Part shown: in pieces, positions 39,526 through 49,000 of the stretch
How positions within the stretch are numbered: position 1 is the first letter of the stretch
Layout of the letters: each line of letters opens with the position of its first letter
NCBI GenBank assembly: GCA_937951875.1
Contig: CALGAN010000010.1
Span: 21,409-85,408, forward strand
Reading direction: 5' to 3'
DNA: 64,000 nt
Origin: an uncultured Alkalilimnicola sp.
GTDB taxonomy: Bacteria; Pseudomonadota; Gammaproteobacteria; Nitrococcales; AK92
Notes under the pieces: model-generated
Databases searched by the model: none
What the model saw: only the letters and a program-made list of their open reading frames with translations
What the model was told of the DNA's origin: nothing
Translations under genes and position numbers: made by a program

Positions 39526-41811
39526 ATGGGGGACATGGCAGGGATGCTGGGCTTTGCCCTGGGCGTGATTCTGGTCCAGGGGCTGCCGGCGCTGCCGCCG
39601 GGCTGGGTTCAATGGGCGCTGGCCTTGGGCGCGTTGTCGCTGTTCGTGCCGCGCTGGCGGCCGGTCGGCGGGCTGTGCGCCGGCTTGCTGTGGGCCACCG
39701 TCGCCGCTCAGGCGGCGCTTGCCCATCGGCTGCCGGCGGCGCTGGAAGGCATCGACCTGATCGTCGAAGGACGCATCGTCGATCTTCCCGAGCGCGACGA
39801 GCGGCGGGTCCGCTTTCTGTTCGAGCCGGCGCGGATCGAGCATCCGGATCTGGGGCGTCTGCCGCGACGGCTACGGCTGAGCTGGTACGGCGACGCGCCC
39901 GAGCTGCGGGCCGGCGAGCGCTGGCGGCTGACGGTCCGCCTCAAGCGCCCGCGCGGGCTCATGAATCCCGGCGGCTTCGATTACGAGCGCTGGTTGTTCC
40001 AACACCGGATCGACGCCGTCGGCTATGTCCGCTCGCCGCAGACGGCGCAGCGGTTGGCGACGACGCCCAGCCTCGATCGGCTGCGGCAGGATCTGGCCGA
40101 CGCCCTGCATCGGCGCCTGGAGGGGCGGCCCGCCGCCGGGGTGCTAGTCGCGCTGGTGGTGGGCGACGAGCGGGGCATCGCCAAGGAGCAATGGGAGGCG
40201 CTGCGGCGCACCGGAACCACCCACCTGATTTCCATTTCCGGTTTGCACATCAGCTTGCTGGCGCTGGCCGCCTATCGGCTGACCGCGACGGCCTGGCGTC
40301 GCTCGGCCCGTCTTTGCACGCGGGCGCCGGCACCGCTGGCGGCGACCGCCGTCGCCATCGTCGCCGCCACCGGCTACGCCGCGCTGGCCGGTTTCTCGCT
40401 GCCCACCCAACGGGCGCTGATCATGCTCGCCGTGCCGGCGCTGGCGCTGCTGGCGCGCCGTCGCATCGATCCCTGGCGCGGCTTCGTGGTCGCGCTGGTC
40501 GCGGTGCTGCTGTGGGATCCGTTCGCGCCGCTCAGCCCTGGGTTCTGGCTGTCGTTCGGCGCGGTGGCGATATTGCTGGCGGCCGGCTTGTACCGCAGCC
40601 CGGAACCGGGCTGGCGGCAGCTGGTCACGACCCAGCTGTGCCTGAGCCTGGCGCTGCTGCCGCTCACGCTGCTGTGGTTTCAGCAGGCGTCCTGGATCTC
40701 GCCGCTGGCCAACGTCGTCGCCATCCCCTGGGGCATGGCGATCGTGCCGCTGGCGCTGCTGGCCGCGGCGCTCCTGCCCGTGCCGTTGCTGGGCGACGGC
40801 CTGCTCTGGCTGTCGGTGCGGCTGACCGACGGTTTGCTATGGCTGCTGATGCTCATGGGGGCGTGGAAGGGTGGCGCGTCGGAGCTGGCCGCGCCCAGCT
40901 CGTGGCTGCTTCTGCTCGCCGGTCTTGGTGTGCTGCTGTTGTTGGCGCCGCACGGCTGGCCGGGGCGTTGGCTGGCGGCGCCGCTGCTGGCGGCGGCGGT
41001 ATGGCGCGGTCCCGGCGAAGGGCCGCCGCCGGGCGCCGTCGACGTCACCCTGCTCGACGTCGGCCAGGGCACGGCGGTGGTGGTGCGCACCGCCGGCCAC
41101 GCCTTGCTGTACGACGCCGGCCCCGGCGAGAGCATGGGGCTCGATGCCGGCGAAACCGTGGTGCTGCCGTTCCTGCGCTCGCAGGGCATCGCCCGGCTCG
41201 ACGCGCTGGTGATTAGCCACGCCGACGGCGATCACAGCGGCGGCGCCCGCGCGGTGCTGGCCGCCATGCCGGTCGCGGCGCTGTATGCCGGCGAGGAACT
41301 GGCGGATTTTCCGCGGGCGCTGCCGTGCCGCGCCGGCCATGCCTGGCAGTGGGACGGCGTCGAGCTGGAGTTCCTGTGGCCGGACCCGGCGTCCGGTGCG
41401 CGCGGCAACGACGCCTCCTGTGTGCTCAAGCTCAGCGCCGGCGGGCATTCCCTGCTGCTGGCCGGCGATATCGGCGCGCGGGCGGAGGCGGCGCTGCTGC
41501 AGCGGCAGGCCGCCAAGCTGCGGGCGGACGTCCTGCTGGTGCCGCACCACGGCAGCCAGACGTCCTCGACCGCGCCGTTCCTGGCCGCGGTGGCACCGCG
41601 CACCGCGGTGATCACCGTCGGCTACCGCAACCGCTATCGCTTGCCGCGTGACGAGGTACTGGCCCGTTACCAGGAGATCGGCAGCGAACTGCTGCGCACC
41701 GATCACGAAGGCGCCATCCGCTTGCGGCTGGATGCCGGCGGCGTCAGCGCGCCGCGCGGCGAACGGGCGACGGCGCGCCGCTACTACCGCTATCCGCCTG
41801 GGCCAGGGTGA
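39526..41811 (+). CDS. comEC: DNA internalisation competence protein ComEC/Rec2
   Basis: A 761-residue inner-membrane channel protein for single-stranded DNA uptake during natural transformation. An N-terminal DUF4131-like domain (residues about 20-170) precedes the competence domain with LVALVVGDERGI and THLISISGLHISLLA. A C-terminal metallo-beta-lactamase-like domain has LLDVGQGTAVVV, ISHADGDHSGG and LVPHHGSQTSS. Start could be ATG 39526 or 39535. It follows lolD by 89 bp and keeps the order recalled from Pseudomonas. Confidence 0.94.
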   Translation: MGDMAGMLGFALGVILVQGLPALPPGWVQWALALGALSLFVPRWRPVGGLCAGLLWATVAAQAALAHRLPAALEGIDLIVEGRIVDLPERDERRVRFLFEPARIEHPDLGRLPRRLRLSWYGDAPELRAGERWRLTVRLKRPRGLMNPGGFDYERWLFQHRIDAVGYVRSPQTAQRLATTPSLDRLRQDLADALHRRLEGRPAAGVLVALVVGDERGIAKEQWEALRRTGTTHLISISGLHISLLALAAYRLTATAWRRSARLCTRAPAPLAATAVAIVAATGYAALAGFSLPTQRALIMLAVPALALLARRRIDPWRGFVVALVAVLLWDPFAPLSPGFWLSFGAVAILLAAGLYRSPEPGWRQLVTTQLCLSLALLPLTLLWFQQASWISPLANVVAIPWGMAIVPLALLAAALLPVPLLGDGLLWLSVRLTDGLLWLLMLMGAWKGGASELAAPSSWLLLLAGLGVLLLLAPHGWPGRWLAAPLLAAAVWRGPGEGPPPGAVDVTLLDVGQGTAVVVRTAGHALLYDAGPGESMGLDAGETVVLPFLRSQGIARLDALVISHADGDHSGGARAVLAAMPVAALYAGEELADFPRALPCRAGHAWQWDGVELEFLWPDPASGARGNDASCVLKLSAGGHSLLLAGDIGARAEAALLQRQAAKLRADVLLVPHHGSQTSSTAPFLAAVAPRTAVITVGYRNRYRLPRDEVLARYQEIGSELLRTDHEGAIRLRLDAGGVSAPRGERATARRYYRYPPGPG

Positions 41812-41900
41812 GAAAGCGATCGCTTCGGCTGTCGCTGCAAATCCAGTATGATCGCGCGCATTCCTAAATAAAGCGTTTCGATAAATACAGGGAGAATCCG

Positions 41901-42533
41901 GTGCTGGAAATGGTCAAGGCGGGCGGCTGGGTGATGGTGCCGCTCCTCATTTGTTCGATCCTCGCGCTGGCCATCGTTTTCGAACGCGCCTGGGCGCTGC
42001 GTCGCAACAAGATCCTGCCGCCGCACCTGGTCGCGCAGACCTGGCACCAGGTCAAGAACAATCAGCTCGATGCCGCGCAGATCCGCAATCTGCGGATCGG
42101 TTCGCCGCTGGGCCGGGTGATCGCCGCGGGCCTGGTTAACCTCAATCAGCCGCGCGAGATCATGCTCGAAGCCATTGAGGACACCGGCCGGCACGAGGCC
42201 CACAACCTCGAGCGTTTCCTCAACACCCTGGGTACCGTGGCCACCGTGTCGCCGCTGCTCGGCCTGCTCGGCACCGTCACCGGCATGATCGAGATCTTCA
42301 ACGTGGTAGGGCTGGAAGGGCCGGGGCGGGCGGCCGGGCTTGCCGCCGGCATCGGCGAGGCGCTGATCACCACCGCCACCGGCCTGATCATCGCCATCCC
42401 GGCGCTGGTCGCCTACCGCTATTTCCGCGGCAAGGTCGATGCGCTAGTCGTGGATATGGAGAAGGAGGCGCTGAAGCTGGTGGAGGTCATCCACGGCCAG
42501 CGTGAGCGCGAGCAGCCGGAGAATAACGCGTGA
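41901..42533 (+). CDS. exbB: ExbB/TolQ-family proton channel protein
   Basis: A 210-residue inner-membrane protein with three helices (residues about 10-30, 105-130, 150-172), energising TonB together with ExbD. The family motifs LNTLGTVATVSPLLGLLGTVTGMIEIF and GEALITTATGLIIAIPALVAY are complete. GTG 41901 has AGGGAGA 5 nt upstream. The stop overlaps exbD (GTGA). It may power transport by OprC; linkage to lpxK is the common ExbBD2 arrangement. Confidence 0.93.
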   Translation: MLEMVKAGGWVMVPLLICSILALAIVFERAWALRRNKILPPHLVAQTWHQVKNNQLDAAQIRNLRIGSPLGRVIAAGLVNLNQPREIMLEAIEDTGRHEAHNLERFLNTLGTVATVSPLLGLLGTVTGMIEIFNVVGLEGPGRAAGLAAGIGEALITTATGLIIAIPALVAYRYFRGKVDALVVDMEKEALKLVEVIHGQREREQPENNA

Positions 42534-42955
42534 ACCTGCGCCCGCGCCGCTCCGAGGATCCGGAGATCAGCCTCACGCCGCTGATCGACGTGATCTTCAT
42601 CATCCTGATTTTCTTCGTCATTACCACGACGTTCGTGCCCGAGAGCGGGCTGGAGATCCGGCTGCCCGAGGCCGACGTCACGCCCAGCGCCGAACGGCCG
42701 GACACCTTGGAGCTGGCGATTGACGCCGACGGCCAGTACTTCCTCGAAGGCAAGCCGCTGGTCAATAGCCAGCCGGTGACCGTGCGGCGGGCGCTGGAGG
42801 AAAAGGTCGCCGCCGGTGATCGCCGGCCGCTGACCATCCGCGCCGACGGCCGCACCCCGCACCAAGCGGTGGTGGCCGCTCTGGATGCCGCCGGGCAGGT
42901 GGGCATCAAGCAGATCTCGATCGCGACCGTGCCGCCCGAGCAGTCAGCGCCGTAG
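42530..42955 (+). CDS. exbD: ExbD/TolR-family protein
   Basis: A 141-residue partner of ExbB with one N-terminal membrane helix. ISLTPLIDVIFIILIFFVITTTF contains the proton-carrying Asp in the helix, and the periplasmic part (residues 45-141) has the usual RPLTIRADGRTPHQAVVAALD. GTG 42530 is the start, overlapping exbB by 4 bp. It is 6 bp from lpxK. Confidence 0.94.
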   Translation: MNLRPRRSEDPEISLTPLIDVIFIILIFFVITTTFVPESGLEIRLPEADVTPSAERPDTLELAIDADGQYFLEGKPLVNSQPVTVRRALEEKVAAGDRRPLTIRADGRTPHQAVVAALDAAGQVGIKQISIATVPPEQSAP

Positions 42956-42961
42956 GCCGCC

Positions 42962-43933
42962 ATGGCGCAATTGCCGGACTTCTGGCTGAAGGACTCGCCC
43001 GCGGCCCGGGCCCTGGCGCCGCTCGGCTGGCTGACCGCGGCGCTGGCCCGCCGCCGCCGGCGCCGCCATCTGGCCGGGGTCGGCGTGACGCGGCTGCCGG
43101 TGCCGGTGCTGATCGTCGGCAACATCTTCGTCGGCGGCACCGGCAAGACGCCGCTGGTGGCCTGGATCGTCGATTGGCTCACCGCCCATGGCCGCCGGCC
43201 CGGCATCCTGGTGCGCGGCTACGGCGGCAGCGCCCGGCGATGGCCGCAGCCGGTGAGCGCCGACAGCGATCCGCTGCAGGTCGGCGACGAGGGCGTGCTG
43301 CTGGCGCGGCGCACCGGCCGGCCGGTAGCGGCGGGGCCGGAGCGGGCGAGGGCGGCGCAGCTGCTGCTCGACGCCGGTTGCGACATCATCGTCAGCGACG
43401 ACGGCCTGCAGCACTACCGCCTGGCGCGCGACGCCGAGATCGTCGTGGTGGACGCCGCCCGCGGTCTCGGCAACGGCCGCTGCCTGCCGGCCGGACCGCT
43501 GCGCGAGCCGGCCTCGCGCCTTGACCAGGTCGATCTGGTGCTGGCCAACGGCGGCCCGAGCCCGCTCACGCCGTACCGCTTCGAGCTAAGGCCGGACAGC
43601 TTCGTGCGCATCGTCGACGGTCTGCGCGCCGGCCCCGAGGGGCTGCCGCCGGGCCCAGTGGAGGCGGTGGCCGGCATCGGCAACCCGGAGCGCTTCTTCC
43701 GCTCGCTCGCCGGTCAGGGGCTAGACATCGTGCCGCACGCGTTTTCCGATCATCATCGCTATCGCGCCGCCGACCTGGACTTCCCGGGTGGCCGCCCCAT
43801 CGTTTGCACCGAGAAGGACGCGGTCAAGATCGCCGCCTTCGCCAGCGATCGGCACTGGTATCAGCCGGTCATGGCGGTGCCGGACGAGCGGACCCGGCAG
43901 GCCCTGGAGGCGCTGTTGCGGCGCTTCATCTGA
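42962..43933 (+). CDS. lpxK: Tetraacyldisaccharide 4'-kinase
   Basis: A 323-residue inner-membrane-associated kinase that phosphorylates the lipid A disaccharide to lipid IVA. It shows PVLIVGNIFVGGTGKTPLVAW with P-loop residues 58-63, LVRGYGG, GDEGVLLARR, IIVSDDGLQHYRLARDAEIVVVDAARGLGN and AFSDHHRY. The small Trm112-like gene often placed before kdsB is missing; kdsB follows after 10 bp. Confidence 0.95.
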   Translation: MAQLPDFWLKDSPAARALAPLGWLTAALARRRRRRHLAGVGVTRLPVPVLIVGNIFVGGTGKTPLVAWIVDWLTAHGRRPGILVRGYGGSARRWPQPVSADSDPLQVGDEGVLLARRTGRPVAAGPERARAAQLLLDAGCDIIVSDDGLQHYRLARDAEIVVVDAARGLGNGRCLPAGPLREPASRLDQVDLVLANGGPSPLTPYRFELRPDSFVRIVDGLRAGPEGLPPGPVEAVAGIGNPERFFRSLAGQGLDIVPHAFSDHHRYRAADLDFPGGRPIVCTEKDAVKIAAFASDRHWYQPVMAVPDERTRQALEALLRRFI

Positions 43934-43943
43934 GGAGACGGTC

Positions 43944-44705
43944 ATGCAGCTTGGCGACTTCACGGTCATCATTCCCGCCCGTTACGGCTCGACCCGCTTC
44001 CCGGGCAAGCCGCTCGCCGACATCGGCGGCAAGCCGATGATCCAGCACGTGTTCGAGCGCGCCAGCGAGAGCGGCGCCAGCCGGGTGCTGGTCGCCACCG
44101 ATGACGAGCGCATCGCCGCCGCCGCCAGGGGCTTCGGTGCCGAGGTGTGCATGACCAGCGGCACGCACCGCTCCGGCACCGACCGGTTGGCGGAAGTGGT
44201 GGAGCGGGAAGGGCTGCACGATCCGGCCATCGTGGTGAACCTGCAGGGCGATGAGCCGCTGATGCCGCCGGAACTCATCCGCCAGACCGCGGCCGCGCTG
44301 GCGCAACGACCGGAGGCCGACATCGCCACCCTGGCGACGCCGATCATCGCCCGCGAGCAGGTGTTCGACCCGAACGTGGTGAAAGTGGTACGCGACCGCG
44401 AGGGCTACGCCCTGTACTTCAGCCGCGCGCCCATCCCCTGGGACCGCGACCGCTTCGGACAGACCGACGCGCCGCTCGCCGCCGGCTACCTGCGCCACTT
44501 AGGGATCTACGGCTACCGAGTCAGCTTCCTGCGCCGCTATCCGCACCTGGAGGAGGTGGAGCTGGAGCGCGCCGAATCGCTGGAGCAGCTGCGCGCCCTC
44601 TGGCACGGTGCGCGCATCTATGTCGACATCGCCACCGCCATGCCGGGCCCTGGCGTCGACACACCGGCCGATCTGGAAGCGGTAGCCGCCTTCCTCCGCG
44701 GCTGA
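43944..44705 (+). CDS. kdsB: 3-deoxy-manno-octulosonate cytidylyltransferase
   Basis: A 253-residue cytoplasmic enzyme that activates KDO to CMP-KDO for the LPS inner core. Signature pieces: VIIPARYGSTRFPGKPL, IQHVFERA, VATDDERI, TSGTHRSGTDRLAEV, VNLQGDEPLMP, YFSRAPIPWDRD and HLGIYGYRVSFLRRY. ATG 43944 follows TGAGGAGACGGTC. Cotranscribed with exbBD and lpxK. Confidence 0.96.
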   Translation: MQLGDFTVIIPARYGSTRFPGKPLADIGGKPMIQHVFERASESGASRVLVATDDERIAAAARGFGAEVCMTSGTHRSGTDRLAEVVEREGLHDPAIVVNLQGDEPLMPPELIRQTAAALAQRPEADIATLATPIIAREQVFDPNVVKVVRDREGYALYFSRAPIPWDRDRFGQTDAPLAAGYLRHLGIYGYRVSFLRRYPHLEEVELERAESLEQLRALWHGARIYVDIATAMPGPGVDTPADLEAVAAFLRG

Positions 44706-44714
44706 GTCAGGCGC

Positions 44715-45395
44715 TCAGTCGTCGCCCACTGGCTCGATCAGCGCCGGCCCATCGTTGGCCGGCGCGTTGACCGATGTGCTGACCGGATAGGCCTCGAGCG
44801 CGGCCTGCAAGGGCCGCGCGATCCGGCGGATCTCCGCCCGGTCGGTGACGCTTGGATCCAGCCAGTCACGCCAGCAGCTTTCGTCCAGCGCCACCGGCAT
44901 GCGGTCGTGGATGTGGGCGATTTCCTTGCGCGCCGGCTGCGTCAGGATCGCGCAGCAGCTCGAACCGTCCTCGGTCGGCGCCCAGATCGCGGCGAACAGC
45001 AACGGCGCGCCGTCGGCGCGGCGGATGTAATAGGGCCGCTTGCGGCCGTCCGGTCCGACCCGCCATTCGTACCAGCCGTCCGCGGGCACCAGCCCGCGGC
45101 GATGAGCGAACGCTTCCCGGAAATAGCGGCTGGTCGCCACCGTCTCCGCGCGCGCATTGATCGGCGCGGGCGCCCCCTCGTCCGCCACACCCGCCGGCCG
45201 AAAGCCCCAGCGCGCGAACTTGATTTCGTAGGGCACGCCGTCGCGCCGCCGCTCGGGTGACGCCTGTCTGATCAGGGCAATCGGGGTGCCAGGAGCGATG
45301 TTGTAGCGAGCGGCGGCATCCCCGGCCGACCACGGAATCCCGAGCCGGGCGGCGATCGCCTCGTGAGGCGTGTAAAGCGCGAAACGGCCGCACAT
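44715..45395 (-). CDS. SRAP/YedK-HMCES family abasic-site response protein
   Basis: A 226-residue SOS-response-associated peptidase-like protein that forms a stable crosslink with abasic sites in single-stranded DNA. The catalytic Cys2 is exposed after Met removal (MCGRFALY), with RYNIAPGTP, the NARAET motif, RRGLVPADGWYEW and HIHDRMPVAL. Complete for the family. A hairpin covers its ribosome site. It is inserted, on the opposite strand, between kdsB and ptp. No LexA box is visible directly upstream. Confidence 0.93.
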   Translation of the reverse strand: MCGRFALYTPHEAIAARLGIPWSAGDAAARYNIAPGTPIALIRQASPERRRDGVPYEIKFARWGFRPAGVADEGAPAPINARAETVATSRYFREAFAHRRGLVPADGWYEWRVGPDGRKRPYYIRRADGAPLLFAAIWAPTEDGSSCCAILTQPARKEIAHIHDRMPVALDESCWRDWLDPSVTDRAEIRRIARPLQAALEAYPVSTSVNAPANDGPALIEPVGDD

Positions 45396-45401
45396 GCGGT
45401 T

Positions 45402-45418
45402 ATCCTCCTCCAGAGGAT
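45402..45418 (-). promoter_or_regulatory. Hairpin covering the ribosome site of the SRAP gene
   Basis: On the minus strand ATCCTC-TGGAG-GAGGAT can pair (6 bp). The second arm contains the GGAGGAGGA ribosome site 6-14 nt before the ATG, so folding would limit translation. Confidence 0.45.
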
Positions 45419-45532
45419 GCGGAGTATGCGGTCGCTCGGGCGTCGCATCCAGTTAGCGGTGCCGTCCGCGGTGGCGATCCGGCGGTCCGGCAGGTTTCCA
45501 AGTCGAAGATTGTCTTTAATCCACTGAACTCT

Positions 45533-46015
45533 ATGAACAAAGTTGGCGTTCTGTTCGTTTGCATGGGCAATATCTGCCGCTCGCCCACCGCGGAAGGCGT
45601 GTTCCGGCAGCTGGTGCGCGAAGCCGGGCTGGAGCACCGCATTCATATCGATTCGGCGGGTACCCATGGCTACCACGTCGGCGAGGCGCCGGACCCGCGC
45701 TCGCAGCGTGCGGCGCTGCGGCGCGGTATCGATATGAGCGGGCTGCGGGCGCGGCAGGTGGCGTCCGACGATTTCGTCCGTTTCGACTGGGTTTTGGCCA
45801 TGGATCTGGCCAATCTGGCTCATCTGCAGCGGCTGTGCCCGCCCGAGCATGGCGACAAGGTAAGGCTGCTGCTGAGCTTCGCCGACGAGGTCGACGAGCT
45901 GGAGGTGCCCGATCCCTATTACGGCGGCGCCAGCGGTTTCGAGCGGGTGCTGGATCTGGTGGAGGCGGGGGGACGCGGGCTGCTCGCCTATCTGCGCGCT
46001 CGGCACGGTTTCTGA
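45533..46015 (+). CDS. Low-molecular-weight protein-tyrosine phosphatase
   Basis: A 160-residue cytoplasmic phosphatase. The CX5R active site is Cys10 to Arg16 (VCMGNICRSPTAEG), and the general acid Asp is in VPDPYYGG. In Pseudomonas this gene lies between kdsB and murB; here murB is absent and rne follows after a terminator. Targets are unknown; members can act on exopolysaccharide tyrosine kinases. Confidence 0.93.
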   Translation: MNKVGVLFVCMGNICRSPTAEGVFRQLVREAGLEHRIHIDSAGTHGYHVGEAPDPRSQRAALRRGIDMSGLRARQVASDDFVRFDWVLAMDLANLAHLQRLCPPEHGDKVRLLLSFADEVDELEVPDPYYGGASGFERVLDLVEAGGRGLLAYLRARHGF

Positions 46016-46022
46016 AGTGCCA

Positions 46023-46054
46023 ATGAAAACGGGGCCTTATGGCCCCGTTTTCAT
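46023..46054. terminator. Bidirectional intrinsic terminator between ptp and rne
   Basis: ATGAAAACGGGGCC, loop TTAT, GGCCCCGTTTTCAT form a perfect 14-bp stem with A-tract and T-tract on either side, so it can stop transcription from both converging genes. Confidence 0.93.
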
Positions 46055-46075
46055 GTTAGCCGCGAACGTCCACGC

Positions 46076-49000
46076 TCACGGCTGCTCGCGGTTGTGGTCG
46101 GTTCTGGTTTCGACCTGTTGCAGTGCCGGCCCCGTCGGCTGGGTCTCGGCTTCCGCCGCCTCGACGCCGCCATCGTTAGCAGCCGGCGTTTCGGTCTCGA
46201 CCTGCTGCGGTTGCTGCTCGGCCGGCGTCTCGGTGGGCGCTTCGCCGTTGGTCAGTGGCGGTTCGGCCGCCGCCTCGGCCTGCGCCGTATCCACCGTCGC
46301 TTGCTGCTCGCCTTTGGCCGGCGCGGCCTCGGTGGAGGGAGCCGGTTCGGCGGCAGCCTGCTCCCCGTGTTCGCCGGCTGTGGGCGCCTCGGCGTCGTTT
46401 GACTCCGGCTGCTGCTCCGAGGTCGCCTGCTGGACCGCCGCCGGCTCGGCGGCGCCGTTCAGCGCCTGCGGCTCGGGCGCCGCGGCCGGCTCGGCCTCGG
46501 ACGCTTGCGGCATCGCTTCCGCGGCGGCTTCGCTGGTCTGGTCAGCGGCGGTGGTTTCCGGCAGCGCCTGGACCGCACCGATCTGCGGCGCGGCGGGCTC
46601 AGGCAGCGGCTCGGCCGGCGTCTCGGACGAGCCCATCGGCTCGGCGACGGCCGCCACCGTCGTGTCGGCACCAGTCTCGGCGCCGGCGTCACTGCGTTCG
46701 GCCACCGGCTGCGGTTCGGCCTGAGCGAGGGCGGGCGTTTCCGCCGGCTGCGCGGCCTCGGCGGCAACGGCGGCGGTCATCGCGGCGACGGCCAGCGCCG
46801 AAGCGCCTTCGGCGGCGGCTGCTTGGCCTTCGGCCGGCGCCACACGCGGCTTGATCGGACGGCCGGTGCGGCGACCGCGCGGCGGCATGGCCTCCGCCTT
46901 AGGCGCGGGAGCACGCGGCGGCTGGGCGGCGACTGCTTCCGCCGGCTCGCCGCCGGCTTCGGCCTCGGATACCCCTTCCTCGACGGCGACCGCCTCGCCG
47001 TTCACCGCAGCGGCATCGGCGTTTTCGCCACCGCCGCGCCGACGGCGGCGGCCGCCACGGCGCCCGCGGCGGCTGCGGCCGCCGTTTTCGCCGGCGGCAA
47101 CGGCCTCGCCCTCACGCGCAGGCTCCGTAGCCGCTGGGCGCTGTTCGGCCGTCGTGGCGGCTTCGGTCTGCTGTTCCTCGACCGCCGGCTTGGCCGGGGC
47201 CGGCTGCGCCGTTTCTACGCGGCGCGGCGCCGGCGCGGCGCGCTGTTCCTCGTCCGCCTTGGGCTTCTGCTCGCCGCGGCGCTGCTGCTGGCGCTGGTCG
47301 CCGCGGTTCGGCTGCTGCGCCTGCTGGGGCGAGCGCTGCTCGCGCCGCTGCTGCTGCTCCTGGCGTCCACGGCGCTGTTCCTGCGGCGCCGCTTCGGCCT
47401 TCTGCTCGGCGGCGGGAGCGACCGGTTTCTCCGGCACGAACAAGTTGCGCAGCCACTTGAAGAAACCGGACAGGCCGGAGCTTTCCGCGGCCGGCGCGGG
47501 CGCGGAGACCGGCGCCGGGGCAGGGGAGGGCGTGGTCGCCACCGGCGCTGGCTTGAGCGGAGCGATCCGCTGCACCGCCGGCTGCTCGACCTTGACCCGT
47601 TCCTGCTGCATGGACTTGGGCAGTTCCTGCGTCTCGACGGTGGTCGCCAGACGATAGCTGGTGTCGTCGGCGGAGGTGTCGTCGATGCGGATGCGCTTGA
47701 CCTCGTAGTTCGGGGTCTCCAGGTGCCGGTTCGGCACCAGGATCAGGTGCACGTTGTAGCGCTGCTCGATATCGGTGAGCGCCGTGCGCTTTTCGTTGAG
47801 CAGGAAAGTGGCCACGTCGACCGGCAGCTGCGCCAGCACCTTGCCGGTCTTGTCCTTCATGGCCTCTTCTTCGATGAGGCGCAGCACCGACAGCGCCAGC
47901 GACTCGACGCTGCGCACCGTGCCCTGGCCGTTGCAGCGCTTGCAGACCTCCTGATGGGCCTCGCCCAGCGAAGAGCGCAGCCGCTGCCGCGACATCTCCA
48001 GCAGGCCGAAGCGGGAGATGCGGCCGATCTGCACGCGCGCGCGGTCCTGCTTGACGGCCTCGCGCAGACGGTTCTCCACCTCGCGCTGGTTCTTGGCCGA
48101 GCTCATATCGATGAAGTCGATGACGATCAGCCCGCCCAGGTCGCGCAGCCGCAGCTGCCGGGCGATCTCGTCGGCAGCCTCCAGATTGGTGGTGAGGGCC
48201 GTCTCCTCGATGTCGCTGCCCTTGGTGGCGCGAGAGGAGTTGATGTCGATCGACACCAGCGCCTCGGTGTGGTCGATCACGATGGCGCCGCCGGAGGGCA
48301 GGCGCACCGTGCGCTGGAAGGCCGACTCGATCTGGCTCTCGATCTGGTAGCGGGTGAACAGCGGAACCTGATCGTTGTAGCGCTTGAGCTTGTTCAGGTT
48401 GTACGGCATCACCTGCTGCACGAACTCGCGCGCCTGCTCGTAGACCGTGGGATCGTCGATCAGGATCTCGCCGATGTCGGCGCGCAAGTAGTCGCGCAAC
48501 GCCCGGATGATGACGTTGCTCTCCTGGTAGATCAGGAACGGAGCCGGCTTGGACTCGCTAGCGGTCTGGATCGCCTGCCAGAGCTGGAGCAGGTAGTCCA
48601 GGTCCCACTGCAGCTCCTCGGTGGAGCGACCGACGCCGGCGGTGCGCACGATCAGGCCCATGCCTTCCGGCACGTTCAATTCGCGCAGCGCCTCGCGGAT
48701 TTCCTGACGGTCCTCACCCTCGATGCGGCGCGACACGCCGCCTGCCCGCGGGTTGTTGGGCATCAGCACCAAGTAGCGGCCCGCCAGCGAAATGAACGTG
48801 GTCAACGCCGCGCCCTTGTTGCCGCGCTCTTCCTTGTCGACCTGGACGACGACTTCCTGACCTTCCTTGATCACGTCCTTGATGTTGACGCGGGAGAGGT
48901 CGACGTTGTCGTCGTCGATCTGGAAGTAGGAGCGGGAGATTTCCTTGAAGGGCAGGAAACCGTGGCGTTCCGAACCGTACTGTACGAAGGCCGCTTCCAG

